A DNA stretch of 64,000 bases from Desulfotruncus arcticus DSM 17038 (GTDB taxonomy: Bacteria > Bacillota > Desulfotomaculia > Desulfotomaculales > Desulfallaceae). Position numbers and translations under genes: made by a program. Below the pieces are notes generated by a model, which was not told the DNA's origin, ran no database searches, and saw only the letters and a list, made by a program, of their open reading frames with translations. This document shows, in pieces, positions 60,417 through 64,000 of this stretch (the first letter of the stretch is position 1; each line of letters begins with the position of its first letter). Location of the stretch: the NCBI RefSeq assembly GCF_900113335.1, contig NZ_FOOX01000021.1:1-64000 (forward strand), in the 5' to 3' direction.

Positions 60417-60929
60417 GTGTATAATGATTATTGGCAAAAGGTGGTGCATGGTTTAAAAGCCGCCTTGTTAGATGAACGGTCAACAGTGATTTTTTATGCG
60501 CAGTTGCGCGATATGTCCAGGTCATTTGCCGGAGTTGACGCTTTTGCGGAGGCCCGTAAAGATGAGCTTGATCACGCCAGGGAGATTACCAAATTGCTTG
60601 AGGAGTTAACGGGAATGACACCTTCTGAGGCAGTTCAGCTGGTTTATCCCCCTAAATACAAAAGTTATTGTGAAGGGCTTGCGCATGCCGTTCAGGGAGA
60701 AAGAAATGCTTTAACTGAGTATTCTGAGATAATAAAATTATCTCCTTATGGATACGTAAACGAAGCTTTAACGGAGATTATCAGCGATGAGGAAGTGCAC
60801 CTGGCGAAATTTAATAAATTATATGAAATTGAATGTCAATACAACCACTATCAACCTTATCAAAAAGAACAAAAGGAACAAATGGTAAAAACAGACCAAA
60901 AGGGCCAAGAAGATGATGGAAACAATTAA
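60417..60929 (+). CDS. Ferritin-like diiron protein (rubrerythrin-type fold)
   Basis: A 170-residue four-helix protein. Iron-ligand motifs are visible in pairs: DERSTVIFYAQ and ARKDELDHAREI in the first half, GERNALTEYSEI and ISDEEVHLAKF in the second, giving the E-x30-ExxH pattern repeated. No rubredoxin-like domain follows; the tail (about 145-170) is hydrophilic and Gln/Lys-rich. It may detoxify peroxide or store iron. It follows the hydrogenase protease gene and could protect the oxygen-sensitive hydrogenase. The start is GTG. Confidence 0.8.
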   Translation: MYNDYWQKVVHGLKAALLDERSTVIFYAQLRDMSRSFAGVDAFAEARKDELDHAREITKLLEELTGMTPSEAVQLVYPPKYKSYCEGLAHAVQGERNALTEYSEIIKLSPYGYVNEALTEIISDEEVHLAKFNKLYEIECQYNHYQPYQKEQKEQMVKTDQKGQEDDGNN

Positions 60930-60942
60930 TGAGAGGAATATA

Positions 60943-60985
60943 AATAGCTGCGCATACAATAAGCCGCGCAGCTATTAAAATTTTT
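60943..60985 (+). terminator. Intrinsic terminator of the ferritin-like gene
   Basis: AATAGCTGCGC (60943-60953) pairs with GCGCAGCTATT (60966-60976), 12-nt loop, then AAAATTTTT. It may also serve the convergent minus-strand operon. Confidence 0.85.
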
Positions 60986-60993
60986 ATGCCACT

Positions 60994-62241
60994 TTAATTT
61001 GGAGGAGTATTGCTTTTTTCGTATTGTAATAATCTCCGTTCTCCTTCCAGGGCTCTTAATGCCGTTATGTCCTGACTTACCTCCATTGTCCCCATATATT
61101 TACCGTGCTCATCCTTAACGGCCAAATATTTTATATAGATAAACTTGCCGTTTAGTTCAAGCCAGAAATCAGCAGTATTATGCTTGCCGCTTTTAAAGTC
61201 GTTTACTATTTTCTCAACAACATGAACGCTCTCAGGCGGGTGGCAGTTTTGCACTTTCCGGCCGATAATAGATTTTGTGCGGGTAAAAACCCTTTCCTTG
61301 GTTTGGGAAAAATAACGCACTTCATCATTTTCATCAACAAAGGTAATATCCACGGGCAGGTTGGTAAGAAGCGCATTGATCTGTTGCGGAGTCAATGCGC
61401 CGGTATCAAGTTCAACCGCGCTGCTTTTATTATTAATACCGGTAAACTTAGCGGCTGTGGCCTCAGGTTGCCAGAAATCCGCCCCCGGTACCGAAAATAC
61501 CTCCCCGAATTCTGCTTCCTGCTCTTTAATTTCCGCCCATTCCTGATCGGTCAGGGACTCCTTTAACATTGGCGATAAAATAGCTTCTTCCTTATAAAAC
61601 ATTTCAGTCACTTTATTTTTAATTTTTGAAAATAGCTCCTCTGCGGTAGTAGTTGCTTGGCTATTTTCTTGCTCAAGATTTTTTAAGCTGTTTTTTAACT
61701 CTTTGAGCATGCCCCGAATTTCGTCGTCCACCGACCACATGACAGAGGGAGGGCCGGTAATACCACGTCTTTCAAGGTAAGGGAAAATAATGTTTTCTTT
61801 TTTGCTGAAATGTTTGTCCAAGTTTTGGCTGAAGAAATCTAGACTTTTACGTAATTCACCAATAGGAACCTTTTGTCCGGCGGACGCGGTTAACCCTTCG
61901 ATTTGATCATCGATTTCGTCAAGGAGTTTTCTTGCTTCATCGTTTTCATGCTTTAGCGTATATAAAGGATGACCTGGTTGATACTCAGGTTGTTCATTTT
62001 GGGATAAAGCATCCCTGAAAACAGCGGCATGCACGTCGCAAAGTTTTTTTATCTCCTCCGGCGGCATACCTTCTGTGATGAGCCGCTGTTCCATATCGGC
62101 AATTTCTGTCGCATCGATTCCTTGCACAAGTTCACTAAATTCCTTTTTAACCTCATTGAAATCCCTGCCGTTATGCAGGTCTTGGATCAGCCCTTTTAGG
62201 ATTTTCTGCTTATATTCATGATTCTGCAGATACTCACTCAT
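60994..62241 (-). CDS. DUF438-hemerythrin-PAS sensor protein
   Basis: About 415 residues. An N-terminal DUF438 domain (about 5-85) includes MPPEEIKKLCDVHAAVFRDA. A hemerythrin-like domain follows (about 95-240) with HPLYTLKHENDEA and KHFSKKENIIFPYLERRG, which carry His and Glu diiron ligands, and MFYKEEAILSPML. A C-terminal PAS domain (about 300-405) has VDITFVDENDEVRYFSQTKE and WLELNGKFIYIKYLAVKDEH. This architecture suggests sensing of oxygen or nitric oxide. GGAGG precedes the ATG at 62241; an in-frame TTG lies 12 nt upstream. It follows hcp by 16 bp in an operon. Confidence 0.87.
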   Translation of the reverse strand: MSEYLQNHEYKQKILKGLIQDLHNGRDFNEVKKEFSELVQGIDATEIADMEQRLITEGMPPEEIKKLCDVHAAVFRDALSQNEQPEYQPGHPLYTLKHENDEARKLLDEIDDQIEGLTASAGQKVPIGELRKSLDFFSQNLDKHFSKKENIIFPYLERRGITGPPSVMWSVDDEIRGMLKELKNSLKNLEQENSQATTTAEELFSKIKNKVTEMFYKEEAILSPMLKESLTDQEWAEIKEQEAEFGEVFSVPGADFWQPEATAAKFTGINNKSSAVELDTGALTPQQINALLTNLPVDITFVDENDEVRYFSQTKERVFTRTKSIIGRKVQNCHPPESVHVVEKIVNDFKSGKHNTADFWLELNGKFIYIKYLAVKDEHGKYMGTMEVSQDITALRALEGERRLLQYEKSNTPPN

Positions 62242-62257
62242 TTTATCCTCCAAATTC

Positions 62258-63901
62258 TTAGTGATTTTTGTTTAAAATTGCTGCCAGATCTTCGTCAGGC
62301 GTGGTGATAGGCTTAATGTTGAAGTTTTGAACCAGGACATCCAAAACGTTGGGTGAGATAAAAGCCGGTAAGCTCGGGCCAAGACGGATGTCTTTAATTC
62401 CCAGATAAAGAAGCGTGAGCAGGATGGCCACCGCTTTTTGTTCATACCAGGATAAGACCATGTGCAGGGGCAGGTCATTTACCCCACAGTCAAATGCTTT
62501 GGCCAGGGCAAGTGCAATCTGAATGGCTGAATAGGCATCGTTGCATTGCCCAATGTCAATAAGCCGGGGTATGCCCTCAATTTCTCCCATGTCTAAGTCA
62601 AAGAAACGGAACTTGCCGCAAGCCAGGGTTAAAACCACTGAGTCACCGGGCACTTTTTGAACAAATTCAGTAAAGTAATTGCGCCCGGGCTTGGCGCCGT
62701 CACACCCTGCCACCAGGAAGAAGTGTTTAATCGCACCTTTCTTAACCAGGTCAATAATTTTATCCGACACACCAAATAAAGCGCTGCGCCCAAAGCCAAC
62801 CATCACTGTCCCCTTATCTTCGTCAACAGGAAAGCCCGGCAGCTCCAGCGCTTTTTCGATGACAGGGCTAAACTGCCCGTTTTCCACGTGCCTGACACCA
62901 GGCCAGCCCACCAGGCCGGTGCTGAAAATGTTATCATGGTAGGATTTTTGGGGCTCCTGCATGCAGTTGGTGGTCATAAGAATGGCCCCGGGGAAATTGG
63001 GGAACTCTTTTTTCTGGTTTTGCCAGGCTGTGCCAAAGTGCCCGTATAAATGCCGATGCTTTTTCAAGCCGGGATAACCGTGGGCAGGCAGCAATTCACC
63101 GTGGGTATAAATGTTTATATTTTTACCTTCGGTTTGTTCAAGCAGGTCGGATAAGTCTTTAAGGTCATGGCCGGATACCAGAATACACTTGCCCTGTTTA
63201 TGCCCCAAAGGTACCGGGGTGGGAACCGGATGTCCGAAAGCGTCAGTGTTGGCTTTGTCCAGAAGTTCAAGGGTTTTTAAGTTAATCTCACCGCATTTAA
63301 GCACCATGTTAAGCCAATCGTTCATGGAAAGATCTTTTTTGGTCAATGCCGCCATTGCTTCGTGGATGAAAGCGTAGATACTGTCATCTTCCTGGCCTAA
63401 AATGCGGGCATGGTCGGCGTAAGCTGAGACACCCTTGATACCGTAAACAAGGATCAACTGCAGTGACTGAATATCCTCGTCAGCCTGGCGGTCGATAATA
63501 AGGCCCATATCTTCACCTTGTTTAATGAGGCTGTTTAGATCAGCGTCAGGTGTAAAGGCAGCTGAAGGGTCGGAAAAATCGACCTTGCCGCCCGCATTGC
63601 TTACCTGGCCTTTTAATTGCTCCCTGAGTTCAACACAACGATTAATTAAACTCTGAAATCTTTCAGGGTCAAAGTCTACATTTGTAAGTGTGGAAAAAAT
63701 GGCTTTGACTGTGAAGGCATTAACTTGCTGATTCACAATGCCAAGTTTGCGCCCTTCATTGGCATGTAATGATAACCCTTTAACTGCATGCAGCAATAAA
63801 TCCTGAAGAGACGAAACTTCCGGAGTCTTACCACATACGCCGGCAATAGTACAGGCTGTTCCTTTAGCGGTTTGCTCGCATTGATTACAAAACATTCCCA
63901 T
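62258..63901 (-). CDS. hcp: Hydroxylamine reductase / hybrid cluster protein
   Basis: A 547-residue enzyme. The N-terminal Fe-S motif is MFCNQCEQTAKGTACTIAGV, a Cys-x2-Cys spaced as in class II/III Hcp. Hybrid-cluster ligands are represented by YTHGELLPAHGYP, TTNCMQEP and VAGCDGAKPGR segments. It reduces hydroxylamine and probably nitric oxide, giving nitrosative-stress protection in anaerobes. GGAG precedes the ATG; a second ATG is two codons in. The DUF438-hemerythrin-PAS sensor gene follows in the same operon. The promoter lies near the window's right edge. Confidence 0.95.
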   Translation of the reverse strand: MGMFCNQCEQTAKGTACTIAGVCGKTPEVSSLQDLLLHAVKGLSLHANEGRKLGIVNQQVNAFTVKAIFSTLTNVDFDPERFQSLINRCVELREQLKGQVSNAGGKVDFSDPSAAFTPDADLNSLIKQGEDMGLIIDRQADEDIQSLQLILVYGIKGVSAYADHARILGQEDDSIYAFIHEAMAALTKKDLSMNDWLNMVLKCGEINLKTLELLDKANTDAFGHPVPTPVPLGHKQGKCILVSGHDLKDLSDLLEQTEGKNINIYTHGELLPAHGYPGLKKHRHLYGHFGTAWQNQKKEFPNFPGAILMTTNCMQEPQKSYHDNIFSTGLVGWPGVRHVENGQFSPVIEKALELPGFPVDEDKGTVMVGFGRSALFGVSDKIIDLVKKGAIKHFFLVAGCDGAKPGRNYFTEFVQKVPGDSVVLTLACGKFRFFDLDMGEIEGIPRLIDIGQCNDAYSAIQIALALAKAFDCGVNDLPLHMVLSWYEQKAVAILLTLLYLGIKDIRLGPSLPAFISPNVLDVLVQNFNIKPITTPDEDLAAILNKNH

Positions 63902-64000
63902 GCTGATTAGATCTCCTTTTTTGGATTTTATCCATTGATACTTGTGATAATTTTTTACTAAAGTAAATTATTTTATAAATTTAATCGTTAAAAAATTTGA

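Noticed and set aside
63930..63955. FNR/HcpR-like palindrome (TTGATACTTGTGATAA) upstream of hcp
   Set aside because: The half-sites do not match well enough (4 of 7 symmetrical) to call an operator, though the position is right.

Overview
The window reads as chromosome from an anaerobic, endospore-forming Firmicute, most likely of the Desulfotomaculum/Pelotomaculum (Peptococcaceae-like) group. This is inferred from an alpha/beta-type small acid-soluble spore protein, SpoVT, a second AbrB-type regulator, a hybrid cluster protein, a cytoplasmic [NiFe] hydrogenase and GGAGG-type ribosome sites with frequent GTG/TTG starts. No rRNA, tRNA, CRISPR array or intact mobile element is visible.

Layout. 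0.7-4.5 kb: a 1258-residue secreted beta-helix repeat protein (minus strand) with a possible structured RNA upstream. 4.7-8 kb: a decayed stretch with a prepilin-peptidase pseudogene, an AbrB-like regulator, a methyltransferase and several terminators. 8.0-28.4 kb: a long same-strand catabolic region. It holds a 2-hydroxyacid dehydrogenase, a DctPQM TRAP transporter, a lone flavoprotein reductase, a CoA-linked module (enoyl-CoA hydratase, SDR, acyl-CoA dehydrogenase, CoA-transferase, zinc dehydrogenase, MaoC hydratase) and a sugar-acid module (UxaA-type dehydratase, IlvD/Edd dehydratase, KDPG aldolase, KDG kinase, LarA-like isomerase). An IclR regulator and GAPDH follow. Two copies of the 19-bp palindrome TATGAAAT-N3-ATTTCATA lie upstream of the first gene and before the dehydratase/aldolase block, suggesting one IclR-controlled regulon. 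The sugar-acid half can be read as dehydration of aldonic acids to 2-keto-3-deoxygluconate, phosphorylation, cleavage to pyruvate and glyceraldehyde-3-phosphate, and oxidation by Gap.

28.4-30.6 kb is a graveyard: a truncated DUF362-like gene, a frameshifted IS4 transposase, an ORF fragment and an XRE regulator that lost its start codon and frame. 30.7-34 kb carries a VanW/PRC-barrel/TPR-like envelope block. 34.3-46.7 kb holds an SQR-like flavoprotein, a MaoC protein, a glycogen island (GlgP, DUF4912, a GH57-GT4 fusion), a universal stress protein, two CrcB fluoride channels and an oxidative pentose-phosphate operon (gnd-zwf-cyclase). A MITE-like repeat sits at 46.9-47.1 kb.

47.1-57.4 kb has cinA overlapping an OLD-like ATPase/TOPRIM gene, then spoVT, a HEAT-repeat protein, a SASP, a cadC/cadA metal-efflux pair, a c-di-AMP riboswitch driving a LysM-NlpC/P60 hydrolase, a DUF1540 protein and a flavin reductase. 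57.4-64 kb has a [NiFe] hydrogenase lacking two proximal-cluster cysteines and the usual proton-gate glutamate, a divergent maturation protease, and a ferritin-like gene whose Shine-Dalgarno is buried in a 20-bp hairpin. It ends with a DUF438-hemerythrin-PAS sensor and Hcp.
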